Part shown: piece by piece, positions 39,994 through 51,390 of the stretch
Numbering within the stretch: position 1 is the first letter of the stretch
Layout: the number at the start of each line of letters is the position of its first letter
DNA from: Xestospongia muta
Taxonomy: Eukaryota > Porifera > Demospongiae > Haplosclerida > Petrosiidae
Reading direction: 5' to 3'
DNA: 64,000 bases
NCBI GenBank assembly: GCA_963693285.1
Contig: OY848931.1
Span: 1,183,001 to 1,247,000, forward strand
The notes under the pieces: generated by a model
The model's database searches: none
What the model saw: only the letters and a program-made list of their open reading frames with translations
What the model was told of the DNA's origin: nothing
Position numbers and translations under genes: made by a program

Positions 39994-41767
39994 ATGGCTG
40001 CAGAGAATAATAGCTCAGTAGAAAGTTCAGACTCCACGCTGGCCATGTTGACGGTGGAAGCTAAAATGAGAGAGCAAATAAAAGAGCTTCAAGAGAAGAG
40101 GGCGGCTGCCATGATGAATGAAATAACAGAACTCCAACGAGATCGAGATATAGCACTCAGTAGATTAAAACAGTTAGAGAAAATCATAAATGATTTGCAG
40201 AAAGAAAACTTACTCCTAAAAGATACATGTGGCAAGGAAGCTAACTTGAATCTTGAAATCAAGACTTTGGAACGTTTATTACTGGAAGAAAAGTTGATTA
40301 CTAGTGATTTAAAGAAGAAACTTCAAAACGCTGAGAAAAAGAATACTGAACTTAAATCAAAACTAGAGGGTCATTCTCCAATGTTGCAGCAACGCCGAAG
40401 TCTATTACTTCAAGTAGAGAGTAGTCTGAAAGACAGAAGTCATAGCATGAACGACTTACAACAGATATCCCAAGAAAAGTAATGTTCATATTGTATTCCT
40501 TTATATTACATCATAAGTATGTCATGTTTAGCAAGAAGAAACCTGAAATAGTTGCTAGTGGTAGTCCTACACTTGTAACTGCTCATAGCAGCAGGCTACT
40601 AGTACAGCCTGCATCATCTCCATCTCCCTCACCCATAGCCAGTCCTCAACTTGTTACAAGAAAGTACTAAACATTGTTTATTTGTTTATGTTAACAGCAA
40701 TTTTATAAATTAGATATAAGTTGGCTTCGGTCCCTACATCCAATCAAACAACACAAACAGATATTTCATCAATTGATCCATCAACAATGCCAGAGACCCT
40801 CCCTCGTCCGGTACTAGAGGCATTGGCGGCAGCTAGAGATGACTTACTAAGATTGCAAGAACAAAACAAAGTAATGGATGTATTATTTACTATATCTCAC
40901 CCATCTATTGAATTTATAGGACTTGAATACAAAGCTTTGTAATAGCAAAAAACAAACAGAAGTAAAGCAAGTTCACATTATGCAGAGATTAGATGTAATG
41001 GAAAATTATTTATGATCATGTTGACTGTGTATTTGAAACTGTGTTATAGGTTCTCCAGCAGGAGAGTGGTGTTCTTCGAGAAAGTCTTTCTCAATTTTCT
41101 CAGTGGGTACAACATAAAATTGCATCAGTAGAAGAAGAGATGGATATTTGCAAAGTTATTTATTCTCTACATGGATCGCTCTCAAAAGTGAATATAATAC
41201 AGGCATCCATGTGAGGTTATTTTGGTAATAAAACATAGGACACTAAAACAATTGAGGAACTAAGGGATAAACTCATTGCCAGCGAATCATTAGTTCAACA
41301 CCTTACTTCAGAGAACAAGTGAGTATTTTAAATCATTGTCCATAATCCATAAGGAGAGGTGAGTATTATAGTATCATTGTCTATGCAGTCATCTTGCTAA
41401 AACATTAACTGATACAGAATCAAGACTCCTCAATAGCCAAGATGAAGCCAGGTCAGTGAAAGATCCCATAATTAAGCTGATAGGTACAAAGAATCTGGAA
41501 GACATGTACTCCTCAGATCATTGTAGCTATAGAGTACATTATACACTGATATTGTAGTAATTATATATCTTTAGGGTATTGCGTCAGCAACTTCAACGAG
41601 CTATAACAGTATCCTCAACACCACTGCCAAATGATATTCGATATCTCTCCTCTCATCACCCCCACACACTCTCTCTTCCATCTCCACTTCTTAAACAAAG
41701 AGATAGACAGCGAAAGAGTCCTGAAAGGTCTCAAACATATCAACCAAAAAGTCCCTCCCTTAACTAA
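39994..41767 (+). CDS. Coiled-coil protein, not recognised
   Basis: Exons fit at 39994-40478, 40532-40663, 40714-40870, 41050-41187, 41239-41318, 41389-41451 and 41575-41767, all in phase. The first ~160 residues are a strong coiled coil (MREQIKELQEKRAAAMMNEI, LKQLEKIINDLQKENLLLKD). A Ser/Pro/Ala linker follows (PASSPSPSPIASPQL). A second coiled coil begins PRPVLEALAAARDDLLRLQE and runs through TIEELRDKLIASESLVQHL and LAKTLTDTESRLLNSQDEA. The tail is basic and Ser/Pro-rich. There are no catalytic motifs, signal peptide or membrane segments. It could be a cytoskeletal or centrosomal scaffold, but no family is named. The boundary near 41157-41187 has two possible donors. Confidence 0.7.
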
Positions 41768-42527
41768 AAATAAACTATGAAAAAGAAGTGCTCACAATGA
41801 ATACATTTATATATTGTAGTTTCAAACAAGTCAGCTTAATATAATGAGTAATTTAACAGATGTGCTAGCTATTGTGCTATTATGTAAATAATAAAGTGGT
41901 ATATTATAAAATAAAGGAATCCAACAGCTGACTTCTAAAGACTATCCAACAGTATTGAAAAAATCAGACTAACTTGAGAACGTTCATCAATGACAACAAC
42001 ATCAAAGTGCACTATCTTGGCTCCATCACAGGATATCATAATGCTATCTAGAGAATACTGTAGGACAGCACTCAGCAGACTAGATGAGCAGGGTGTCCTA
42101 AACTAAGTACATTGAGCACAAACTAATACCTTAGGAAGAGAGGAGCACCATTAGTGGCAGACATTAATGTAGCTGGTATCATACAGTAAGTTGCTGGTGT
42201 TAAGAAATATCAAAGTACATAGTACAAAAAATTATAAAAAATTGCCAGTAAGAAAAGTAAAATGCCAGTCATAGCAATGAGAATATTAGTAAATACATAA
42301 ATTTTATCTGGGAGATAGTCAAGTCCATAGGTCTGGGTTGCAGTATCCAAGTCTTTAGTATATTAAATGACACACAGCAGTATCTCAAGAATCTAAAAAC
42401 TTATGGCAACACCACATGGAGGAGGTGGTACTATATTCTTGGCCACACTATTTGGGGAAAGAAAAGAGATATGAATTAAATATAATGTACTCAGAAAATC
42501 TTTGGATTTGACTAAATAATCTGCACA
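41768..42527. other. Gene-free stretch
   Basis: 760 bp after the coiled-coil gene. No long frame and no clear repeat. A few short stretches (41970-42110) read like decayed coding sequence, but no family can be named. Confidence 0.45.
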
Positions 42528-43640
42528 ATGAGTTCTTGATCAATGTTGACCTGTAAAGACATTGTTAAAAACTTACTTTACACTAGAGTTCTTGATTCAA
42601 TGTTGACCTGTAAAGACATTGTTACAAACTTACTGTACACTGGAGTTCTTGATTCAATGTTGACACTGTAAAGACATTGTTAAAAACTTACTGTACACTG
42701 GAGTTATTGATTCAATGTTGACCTGTAAAGACATTGTTACAAACTTACTGTACACTGGAGTTCTTGATTCAATGTTGACACTGTAAAGACATTGTTAAAA
42801 ACTTACTTTACACTGGAGTTCTTGATTCAATGTTGACCTGTAAAGACATTGTTACAAACTTACTGTACACTGGAGTTCTTGATTCAATGTTGACCTGTAA
42901 AGACATTGTTAAAAACTTACTTTACACTGAAGTTCTTGATTCAATGTTGACACTGTAAAGACATTGTTAAAAACTTACTGTACACTGGAGTTCTTGATTC
43001 AATGTTGACCTGTAAAGACATTGTTACAAACTTACTGTACACTGGAGTTCTTGATTCAATGTTGACCTGTAAAGACATTGTTAAAAACTTACTTTACACT
43101 GAAGTTCTTGATTCAATGTTGACCTGTAAAGACATTGTTACAAACCTACTGTACACTGGAGTTCTTGATTCAATGTTGACCTGTAAAGACATTGTTAAAA
43201 ACTTACTGTACACTGGAGTTCTTGATTCAATGTTGACCTGTAAAGACATTGTTAAAAACTTACTGTACACTAGAGTTCTTGATTCAATGTTGACACTGTA
43301 AAGGCTTTGTTAAAAACTTACTTAACACTGGAGTTCTTGATTCAACACTGATATTGTAAAGATATTGTCAAAAACTTACTGTACACTGGAGTTCTTGATT
43401 CAATGTTGACCTGTAAAGACATTGTTAAAAACTTACTGTACACTAGAGTTCTTGATTCTACGTTGACCTGTAAAGGCATTGTTAAAAACTTACTGTACAC
43501 TAGAGTTCTTGATTCAATGTTGACACTGTAAAGGCATTGTTAAAAACTTACTTAACACTGGAGTTCTTGATTCAACACTGATATTGTAAAGATATTGTCA
43601 AAAACTTACTGTACACTGAACTTCTTGTATCAACATCAAA
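42528..43640. repeat. 57/58-bp minisatellite, ~19 copies
   Basis: Tandem units of 57 bp built on GTTCTTGATTCAATGTTGAC, CTGTAAAGACATTGTTAAA and AACTTACTGTACACTGGA. Variant units have CACTGTAAAG (58 bp) or AACACTGATATTGTAAAGAT. Runs of pure 57-bp units stay open as a 19-residue repeat, which is an arithmetic effect (57 = 3 x 19). Unit types alternate, hinting at larger duplication blocks. Confidence 0.95.
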
Positions 43641-44100
43641 AACTTACTGTCTTGACTCAAAACTGTAAAGATAGTATCAAAACATTGATTGCATAGTGTC
43701 ATATTATGATAGCATTAACTTACTTCTCTAACAAACCTGTTTCCATTGATAATGACAATGACTAGCAAATAGAAAACAAGGCCCGAAGATTGAAATTTAC
43801 AAGTGAGCTTATTAAATATTACATGCTATATATAGACTTTTAGTTGTTTAAAGCTGTCGTAGGTAAAATTTATGCTCAATTTCAATGCTTGACTGAAGCT
43901 GTCTTTGAAAAACTGTATATGACTCAAAAAATTGTCTCATTGTTCAAAATTAGAACAAACAAAATGAAAAAGAAACAAAGTTTGTAGCATCAAACTGTCT
44001 TTATTGAACAATATCATACTCAACTCAAAAGCTGTATAGAAGAAAAATTCCGCCAGATTTAAATAACGTTATACATTTGCATTTGCTGACGCCACGTCAC
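43641..44100. other. Gene-free stretch
   Basis: AT-rich with no gene or repeat recognised, apart from loose AAACTGTA and GCTGT(C/A) words like those of the neighbouring repeats. Confidence 0.4.
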
Positions 44101-44104
44101 CACA

Positions 44105-44320
44105 GAAAGCTGTTTTGATGTCCTATTTCCAGAGGCTGTCTTTGATGCCCGATTTCAGAAGCTGTCTTTGATCCCTGATTTCAGAAGCTGTCTTTGATCC
44201 CCGATTTCAGAAGATGTCTTTAATGCACAATTTCCAAAAGCTGTCTTTAGCACACAATTTCAGAAGCTGTCTTTAATGCACAATTTCCAGAAGCTGTCTT
44301 TCAAACTGTCTTTAAGGCTT
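44105..44320. repeat. ~29-bp degenerate tandem repeat
   Basis: About seven copies of a unit like GATTTCAGAAGCTGTCTTTG plus ATCCCT (44105-44320), with TGCACAATTTCCAAAAG variants at the end. Confidence 0.85.
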
Positions 44321-44449
44321 AGCTGATGCTAACAGATTAAATAATTGTTGAAATATGAAACAGATTAGAAGACTGTAAGCTTGCTTGAAGAAGCTCTCGA
44401 AACTAAGGCAGCAGTTTGCAATGCTAGCAATACATATAATATAGAACAA

Positions 44450-44486
44450 TAGAAGCTAGTCCTCTTGCGCTGAGGTACTAGCTTCT
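44450..44486. other. Near-perfect hairpin
   Basis: TAGAAGCTAGTCCTC, loop TTGCGCT, then GAGGTACTAGCTTCTA. The stem is 15 of 16 positions with one bulged base. It lies between the 29-bp repeat and the hairpin repeat and could be the end of a decayed element. Confidence 0.7.
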
Positions 44487-44696
44487 ACAATACATTATAT
44501 ATTAGGACTTCCATCTCCTTATAATGAACTGTATTAGTGCCTAGTTCTGTTATAGAATGTAGTAGTACAGTTACTGTCACATAGCGTACAGTTACTAAAC
44601 AAAAATAGACAAGGTAACTCACAGTTTTGAAAGAAGACAAGCAAGACAAGATAAGACAAGCAACAACAACAACAAAATAATAATAATAATACAGAG

Positions 44697-44960
44697 GTGT
44701 GTGTGGACATAATACACCCAGTAAAAGCTGGGGAAAAACTAGACCCAGTAAAAGCTGGGTAAAACTTAGGTAACCCAGAAAAAGCTGGGTAAAAAGTAGA
44801 TGAGCCACAAAAAACTAGCCTACATGCTCAAATCTTATCAATTATCTAGACCTAAGAAAACTAGGAGCACATGATACCTTGTCGATCATACACTCCTATC
44901 AAAAACTAAATGACCCAGTCTACAAAAACTAAGTGGTGGCCCAGTCTACAAAAACTAGAT
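44697..44960. repeat. Short hairpin-forming repeats
   Basis: Three copies of CCCAG(T/A)AAAAGCTGGG (44716-44790), each a 5-bp stem with a 6-base loop. They are followed by repeats of CCCAGTCTACAAAAACTA (to ~44960). Confidence 0.75.
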
Positions 44961-45478
44961 GGCCCAGATACCGTCGGGGTCAAACCCAAGCTGTGGGCCA
45001 GAAATAATTCTCTACCAAAGCGAACACACAGTGATAACTGAACTAAACACAAACAAATCCCTTAGATACAGCGGTGTATCAACAAATGGACTTGTAACAG
45101 AACATAGGGAGATGGAAGTCTATATTGTCATGAGTCGTTAACATGCAAGTCTTCACTTTAGTCCATCATATGTCGTCCATCATGCAACTACCCAATACAT
45201 GAGACAGTGTACACTACATACATGAACAGACTTACAGTTTACCACAATATCTAACAATATAATGTCCCTCAACAAAGAAGTCAAGAACAATAAATCCTCA
45301 TTCAGTGATAACCATACCAAAAGACAGAGATAAGTGACACAATAGCTTGTGATAGAATTGTTTTACTCTATATAGAGAGAAAATAAATAAAGTATCGAAG
45401 AATAAAGTATATCTGTTATGTGAAGGGCTAAAAGGGAAAGCTATGTATGGAGTTGTATGAACGGCTGACTATGTAATA
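44961..45478. other. Gene-free stretch with an inverted partner of 44490-44560
   Basis: The text AGGGAGATGGAAGTC near 45107-45121 matches in reverse complement GACTTCCATCTCCTT near 44507-44521, both beside an AACAGAAC word. These may be ends of a decayed element. No coding sequence is recognised. Confidence 0.35.
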
Positions 45479-47127
45479 TCAATAGGGAAAGTTGTTAATA
45501 TGAATATAGCTGACAAAAGGATTCCTTAACGATTGTACAGGCTGTATGATAGAGAAAATGGTGATAAGATATCAAGTGGCTAGACAGCATTATAACAGGG
45601 TTGTACAATTAGGTTCCTTTATCAATAGGCTGAGTGTATTAGGCTCTATAACTAAATATGATATATTATAATAAAAGTCACTTACATTATTCATAGTGAG
45701 AATGTGAACTGGATGGTTCTGAACTCCTTTTAGCTTCGTTCCAAATAAGTGGCAGCAATATTAGTTAGGTTGAATAAAGTAACTGTTCTTCTGGAGTCCA
45801 ACTTAAGGAAATGTGCGCCAATTATTCTTGCTGACTGTCCTCCATGGATTTTGCAGCTACTCAATTAGTGAAAATGGAAACAACTGAATGCAACTTCCAG
45901 TTTTTATACCTCATTTTTCCCGGGTTAATACTGAGCATGCGCAGTGAGAACATAACCTGAATGACTGGACTGAAAAACTGGAGTTACCAGTATTTCGTTT
46001 ATTTTTTAGTAACGATGATGTATTGATAAGCACAATGTATGATGTTATCAAAAATGAAACAATTTGATTGGTCAGTAAAATGCGCCAGTTTCAAAAAATT
46101 TTTAACAAATTGAATGATTATTATTAAAATTATAAATTTCTATGAACAATTAGAAACACTTTCTGGTACAGCCCTCCCTCCTCAGACATTTAACTTTTCT
46201 TTGTTTTCTTTACAGAAATGAGTAACACAGAGAAACCTGTTGCTGTCATTGGAAGTGGGTTGGTTGGCTCTTTAGAAGCTCTCTTCTTGGCTAATTTAGG
46301 ATTCCACGTGGAACTATATAAACCACGACAAGATATACGTTTAAATTTATTTTGAACACGAGGAGGTTCATGCCAACGTCAAAGATCAGATGTGAGAAAG
46401 GTTTTGCACAATCTAGCAATCTTACTTTCCACTCTCATATTCACAAAGGCTAATGCTACTTATTTAGATGTCTGGGTGGCTCTAGATCTTCTAAACTCAG
46501 ACAAACTATAGTTTAACTTCAAGAGCCATTAGCTGGAGAAAGATATCCAAATTTTTAACCCCTTTTCAAGTTTTTATTGCATTTTCTCATGTCAGCAGAA
46601 GTTCTATCTTTAATACAGAGCCTCCTCTAACTATTTCTGATCTACATTCATCAGATACTGTTGATGATTCAGGAGGTTCCAGTTTGATGATGGAGTAGTG
46701 ACCACGGTAATTGGAATCATTAACTCCTTTGTTTATTGGTTTGAGTACACACGAGTTGCCACATGAAAAGAGCACTCTTCAAAATCAGATGAGTGTTATA
46801 GAAGTAAAAGAACATAGTGAGATATGACTAGTTCAAAGTTTGTCTTAATAAGTTCTTATATTACTATGTGTTACGTACTCTATATTGGTATAGACTGTTC
46901 ATATGTACATCTATCTAATGTCTCATATAACCATCTACAGTGTCTATCCATCCACTATACATCTCTATCCATCAATTCATTTATCGAATATAACTTTATC
47001 ATCTGTCTCTATTCGTCATTACTCTATCCAGATAATTGACATACATTATTATATGATCCTTTTATCTTAAGTTATTTCTCTCTAGGATACTGCAGTGGCC
47101 TATTTAATCAGTCAACAAACCAGTGGA
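45479..47127 (+). repeat. 1.65 kb segmental duplication, copy A
   Basis: Nearly identical, in the same orientation, to 55209-56897. It starts at TCAATAGGGAAAGTTG and ends at AACCAGTGGA in both. Differences are few: about 14 bp more in A near 46013 (GATGATGTATTGATAAGCAC against GAGCAC), ~52 bp missing in A near 46905, and scattered substitutions. It carries the KMO first-exon relic and a TIR-like end of the LASP-intron transposon family. Confidence 0.95.
46218..46355 (+). pseudogene. KMO: Kynurenine 3-monooxygenase first coding exon, broken (copy A)
   Basis: Begins [20 protein letters not shown] after a good acceptor (TTTCTTTACAG). It continues to [15 protein letters not shown] and a stop. 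The GxGxxG dinucleotide-binding motif (GSGLVGS) and the VELY..R.DIR end match the N-terminus of KMO, the FAD enzyme that makes 3-hydroxykynurenine in tryptophan breakdown. A TRGGS-like piece continues past the stop, where KMO has TRGRS, so the frame was cut inside the FAD domain. No further KMO exons are seen. Confidence 0.75.
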
Positions 47128-47410
47128 TCAGTTAAGTTTACTCCTTGACATTATCAGTTAGCCTTAGCTTGTTAACTAGGATTTGGTAGACCCTAGATTA
47201 GTTTCTCAATTGTTAATCCTTTCTTTCTCAACATATAATATACACTAACATCTCAAACCTCAAGCACTCTATATCATTATTGTTACTCTCTACCTCAAAA
47301 CCTTTTTGTGCTTGGGTTAAAAAAAAATCCCATAAATATGAGGGTTGAATACACAAATATTGTGACCTTGTTGACCTCACTGACATAATATTGTTAACTA
47401 AATAATAACA

Positions 47411-47652
47411 GCTGGGAGGGAGAGGGCGAGGGAGAGGAAGAGGGAGAGGAAGGGAGAGGAAGGGAGAGGGCAAGGGAGAGGGAGAGAGAGAGAGAGAGAG
47501 AGAGGGAGGGAGGGAGGGAGAGGGAGAGGGAGAGGGAGGGAGGGAGGGCGAGGGAGAGGGAGGGAGGGAGAGGGAGAAGGAGAGGGAGAATGAGAGGGAG
47601 AGGGAGAGAGAGAGGGAGAGGGAGAGGGAGAGAGAGAGAGAGAGAGAGAGAA
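47411..47652. repeat. (GGGAGA)n / (GA)n tract
   Basis: About 240 bp of purine-only GGGAGA, GGGA and GA repeats, ending GTGTGTGTG. It lies where the next exons of the TTC38-like fragment would be expected. Confidence 0.9.
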
Positions 47653-47736
47653 GTGTGTGTGTTTTAATAATCTAATACAAATCACTTACAAACTAACATA
47701 AGGATAAAAATGTGACTCTTTGATACAATGACTTAC

Positions 47737-48623
47737 AGCTCGTGAGAGAAGATCTCTCATTTGAGGAAATTGTGAAGTACTTTTATAAGCTACGAATGCC
47801 AACGTCAAAGCTTGAAGATCTAAAATGAATAAACCAAAGCTCATATACCAATATCTAGTTTCCAGTATGAGTGCATGGAAATGACAATAAATACCTCTTG
47901 GATATTTGACTGTGATATCAGCCAATATTTCATTTGATTTAGGGGTTTTCCCCTGACTAAGAGCTAAGAATGCATCAATGTGTCTCTGTTCACGATCCAA
48001 GACTTTTGGATAGAGTTCAGTAACAGCGTCAAGATGAACTTTAACTATATAAGAAATGGATGGATGGATGGAGCTATGGATAGATGGTTGAGTTGATGTA
48101 TGGATGAATGGTTGGATAAATGGATGAATGGTTGGATAAATGGATGGATGGATTAATGACGAATGAATGGACGAACATTCAGAGGGATGGATGACCCTAC
48201 CTTTTGCCGGATCTGTATCACTATTATATATGTCACATAACATACATCCCTGTAATAATAAATATAGAAAGAAAATAAATTGCCGTAGTAACTAAATCAA
48301 TAAATGCAGAGTCAGCCCCACCCATCCCATTCATCAAGTAAGGAATCCGTATCTCTCAATACTAAGTTTTTTAGATACCATTTAACCAACAATATTTATA
48401 TAGTATGCCATATGTATGTGCATATGTGTGTGTGTGTGTGTGCCATTAGACAATGAGCCAAGACAAAAGTGTTGTCTAGTTCAATAACACGCTTCAAAGA
48501 GTCTATAAATGATTTCTTTTGACTGATAAAGGACTCCAATATATCATTATAGAGTTCTAGCGCTTCCTGACTGCCACAAGTGAGTGTATTACCACAACAA
48601 TCCTGTAACTCTTTAACATCCAT
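47737..48623 (-). pseudogene. TTC38: TTC38-like gene fragment (N-terminal third only)
   Basis: Minus-strand pieces in order: ~48623-48440 (MDVKELQDCCGNTL, then EALELYNDILESFIS and VIELDNTFVLAHCLMA), 48249-48201 (GCMLCDIYNSDTDPAK), 48044-47895 (LDREQRHIDAFLALSQGK, ILADITVKYPRG) and 47819-47737 (DLQALTLAFVAYKSTSQFPQ, MRDLLSRA). The order, and marks such as REQ-H-A and QMRD, fit tetratricopeptide repeat protein 38. The first piece runs into a (CA)n tract with no donor. Nothing matching the remaining two thirds lies downstream, where GA repeats and duplication A sit. It is probably a dead, truncated copy. Confidence 0.6.
48055..48145. repeat. (ATGG)n-type microsatellite in TTC38-like intron
   Basis: Degenerate GATGGATGGATGG and GGTTGGATAAATGGATGAAT repeats between two exon-like pieces. 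Confidence 0.85.
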
Positions 48624-49140
48624 TAGCAGAAGAAAGTGATCCAAAATTTTAACCCCTTCTTTTCAAGTTTTTTTATTGCATTCTCTCACGTCAGCAGAAG
48701 ATGCACGTTGTGAATTGTTACTATGTCTGGAGGAGCTAAAGAATATGACATAAAGTCAGATAGAAGGAACAAAAGATAATGAAGAAGAGTGTTTAGGTAA
48801 GGGTTTTATTTTTTATAACATAAAAAAGGGACATAATATTTTGATTAGTAATATAAAATGAACACAATAAAACAAATATTTTGACACAAGCAGACAACTA
48901 TACTATTTAGTGTCATGCTGAGTATTACAGAATTGACAAATGTAATTATCAAGTATTACATTTAGTTTTAGAATAGTACATGTAAGGTACATTCATAATA
49001 GACAGGAATCTCACTGTATCCATTCAACTATTTCAAAATTATCATTATCATCTTTAAAGCAGCCTTCATGAACTTTTGCATTTTTGCAAGTATTTTTTTG
49101 CTATACTGATTTGCGATCCAGTTGGTTTTGACATAGTTGC
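48624..49140. other. Gene-free stretch with a small piece of duplication A
   Basis: TTTTAACCCCTTCTTTTCAA and CACGTCAGCAGAAG at 48640-48705 match 46552-46606 of duplication A. Otherwise it is AT-rich with no gene. Confidence 0.5.
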
Positions 49141-49556
49141 CAGGGGCGTATCCAGTATAGCGGGGTTTTTTTCGGGGGGTAAAATTTTCATTGTTTTTGT
49201 GGTTGAGAAACAAGCCACGAAATATTTACCCACGAAAGTTAATTAGATGCAATGTGCCAACACCCATTCATGCATACACGTGGTTGCACGCACGTTATCA
49301 CATTGTTGATCAGCTAGTCTTAGATTCAGTATGGCCTTATTTCGATACTTCAAGAGGGAAAGAACAACTACCTGATCCTCATGGCCCTTTAGCACAATCT
49401 GTATCATCAACTTTGATTGCAGCTGCAACCACGTTTCTCTCTGGCACTCAAGTTGACTAGATCACTCAACCACGAAATTTTTACCACGAACCAACAAAAT
49501 TTTTGACGTCCACGAAAATTTTGCCTCCCCCCGAAAAAACCCACTATATGGTATAT
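49141..49556. mobile_element. MITE-like element with imperfect terminal inverted repeats
   Basis: The left end CAGGGGCGTATCCAGTATAG, then CGGGGTTTTTTTCGGGGGG, pairs with the right end CCCCCCGAAAAAACCCACTA (~49525-49545). A second inverted pair follows inside (AAAATTTTC and CACGAAA words on both sides). CAGGGGCG-type ends are common in hAT-like elements (inference). The middle has a short open stretch (DQLVLDSVWPYFDTSRGKEQ, then LPDPHGPLAQSV) that might be captured coding sequence; its family is unknown. It lies exactly at the outer edge of the left inverted arm. Confidence 0.65.
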
Positions 49557-49990
49557 GGTATGAATACATATACAATTTGTTACCACTGATGCATACAACA
49601 ATCTTGGTGCATCACAGTGTTACTATGGCAACAAATGTTACTGATTATTGAAATTTTCTTAATTTTCCATATTGCTACATCACAGCTTCTGCTAATTCCT
49701 CAAGTCATATTTAATACTATCATACATAGGACTAACCAAGTTCCTTAAAAATAGAATGAATACCACTTACTGCTGTTGAGTTGATGAATTCTTTAACATG
49801 TTGTCACTTGTCAAATATCTGATACTGCTAGCTTGAAAAGTATTATTTTAGCAACTGTGAGTAATAGTTTGATAGTTATGAACAACTAGTGTTTGATTTG
49901 TTTGCTGTTGTAGGTTAAAATTATTAAGAAAGTTGAAGAATTTATAAAGTCGTCTCCTTAAGCAAAGGTAATGATGACTGACTTGTCATC

Positions 49991-49992
<2 letters not shown>

Positions 49993-50033
<41 letters not shown>
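49993..50033. repeat. (CT)n microsatellite
   Basis: About 40 bp of pure CT inside the 86-bp insert that is absent from the right arm. Confidence 0.9.
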
Positions 50034-50037
<4 letters not shown>

Positions 50038-50170
50038 GACTGGGATGTCTCAAGGAAAGCTAATATTAGGGTAAGAACTGACAGATATAGACTTCTATCT
50101 AAGTCTTGATCAGTTTTTGTTCAGTCATGTATCATTTTCTAATAGCCTCTCCTGAAATGGCATTTTGATG

Positions 50171-50388
50171 ATGAGTATTGATAATATGCCGGCACAGTTA
50201 CCTCGTGAAGCAACAGACTACTTTGGATCAAGACTGGAACCATTTATCTTTGACCTGGTAAGTTGGATTTTGTAAACACAACCTTCCATATATTCAAATA
50301 CTAAATGTACCAGTTATGTGATTTAGAAGATGACACACTTCAAGCTATTATACATAGCAATGACGGAAAGAGACCAAATGTCACGTAA
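50171..50388 (+). pseudogene. AASS: AASS (lysine-ketoglutarate reductase part) exon fragments
   Basis: 50171-50257 reads MSIDNMPAQLPREATDYFGS, then RLEPFIFDL, followed by a GTAAGT donor. After a 56-bp intron, 50314-50388 reads LCDLEDDTLQAIIHSNDGKR PNVT in frame. The DN(M/L)PAQLP-EAT-YFG motif is characteristic of the LKR domain of the bifunctional lysine-degradation enzyme AASS. No other AASS exons are recognised nearby and the right arm lacks the first piece, so this is a gene fragment carried in the rearrangement. Confidence 0.65.
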
Positions 50389-51390
50389 TCAATCATTCAT
50401 TGTGTCATTGAATAGAATAAAATCACATTTAATAATGCTTGTTCTGTTGAGGTAGTTTTCCATTCATGTTAACAAAATTTTATTTTCATATTAGGAAATA
50501 ACTGGATGATGTGAAGATGCATATGATAAAATACATAGAGGAATTGTTGACCAGATAATAACTAAAGCATGAAAAGAAGGTATGTCTGGAGACCTGATAC
50601 AGTAACCAATCCATAGCCTGTTTCAGCCTGCATGAATACACCTCCTTAATTTTAATATATTATTAAAAATTAAAGGGAGATAAATGTAGAGACATATTAT
50701 TGTAAAGATAAAAATTATAAATACATGATTTTTAGCTAATGCCATTTGTGTCTATTAGGACATAGCATTAAGAAGTCACAAAAGAGGAAATGGATCCAGA
50801 TGTATCTGGTATTGCGGCAGAACTGGACCTATAGTCGCTATGATAATACATTATGTATACAGATATTTCATGTAATTTTGAATGTCATTGTTGTTTATTT
50901 TCTTCTAGTTGATCAGTGGGCTGAATCACAGAATTACAAGCTAACCAACAAAGCAGGTTGATACAATTGGTTAAAAAGACTACATAGTATTGTCAACTGG
51001 TGACTGGTATTAATGCTGATTAAAAACCATCACTGAAGTTATATAAATCTGCTTTAACTATAATCGTTTGTTTCAGTCAATATTATTTGTGACATTACAT
51101 TACAAAGATGAAACTGTTGTGCTTGCTGTTAACAACTTTGAAGCTAGAATAAAGTACTGTAATGTAATTAATTGTTCAATAAGATCAATTAAACATCAAT
51201 TAATGTTGGTCACGTGTGATGTGAGCCTGCTGGTATTTCCCGCCAAATTGTCACGAGTTTATTTCTTGTGTTTGCCGTAATGAAGCATGACAGAGATGTC
51301 TTGAAAACATAAAAGGGACTCCATTTTCAAGCCTTTTTAGTTCACAGACCCCCGTGGGTCTTCGTCGCTACGACTCGTCTCTTCGTTGGA

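Noticed and set aside
41970..42170. Possible reverse-transcriptase remnant
   Set aside because: A few residues looked suggestive, but the frame is broken and no diagnostic motif such as the YxDD box is present.
43002..43301. 99-codon frame of a 19-residue repeat
   Set aside because: Direct translation of the 57-bp minisatellite.
42528..43640. CRISPR-like array
   Set aside because: The units are contiguous with no unique spacers, and the DNA is eukaryotic.
44961..45141. Possible LTR-retroelement end or gag start (60-codon frame)
   Set aside because: No primer-binding site, paired LTR or protease/RT motif could be found; only a weak inverted match to 44490-44560.
47398..47685. Pro-Ser-Leu-rich minus frame
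   Set aside because: Low-complexity translation of the GGGAGA/GA tract.
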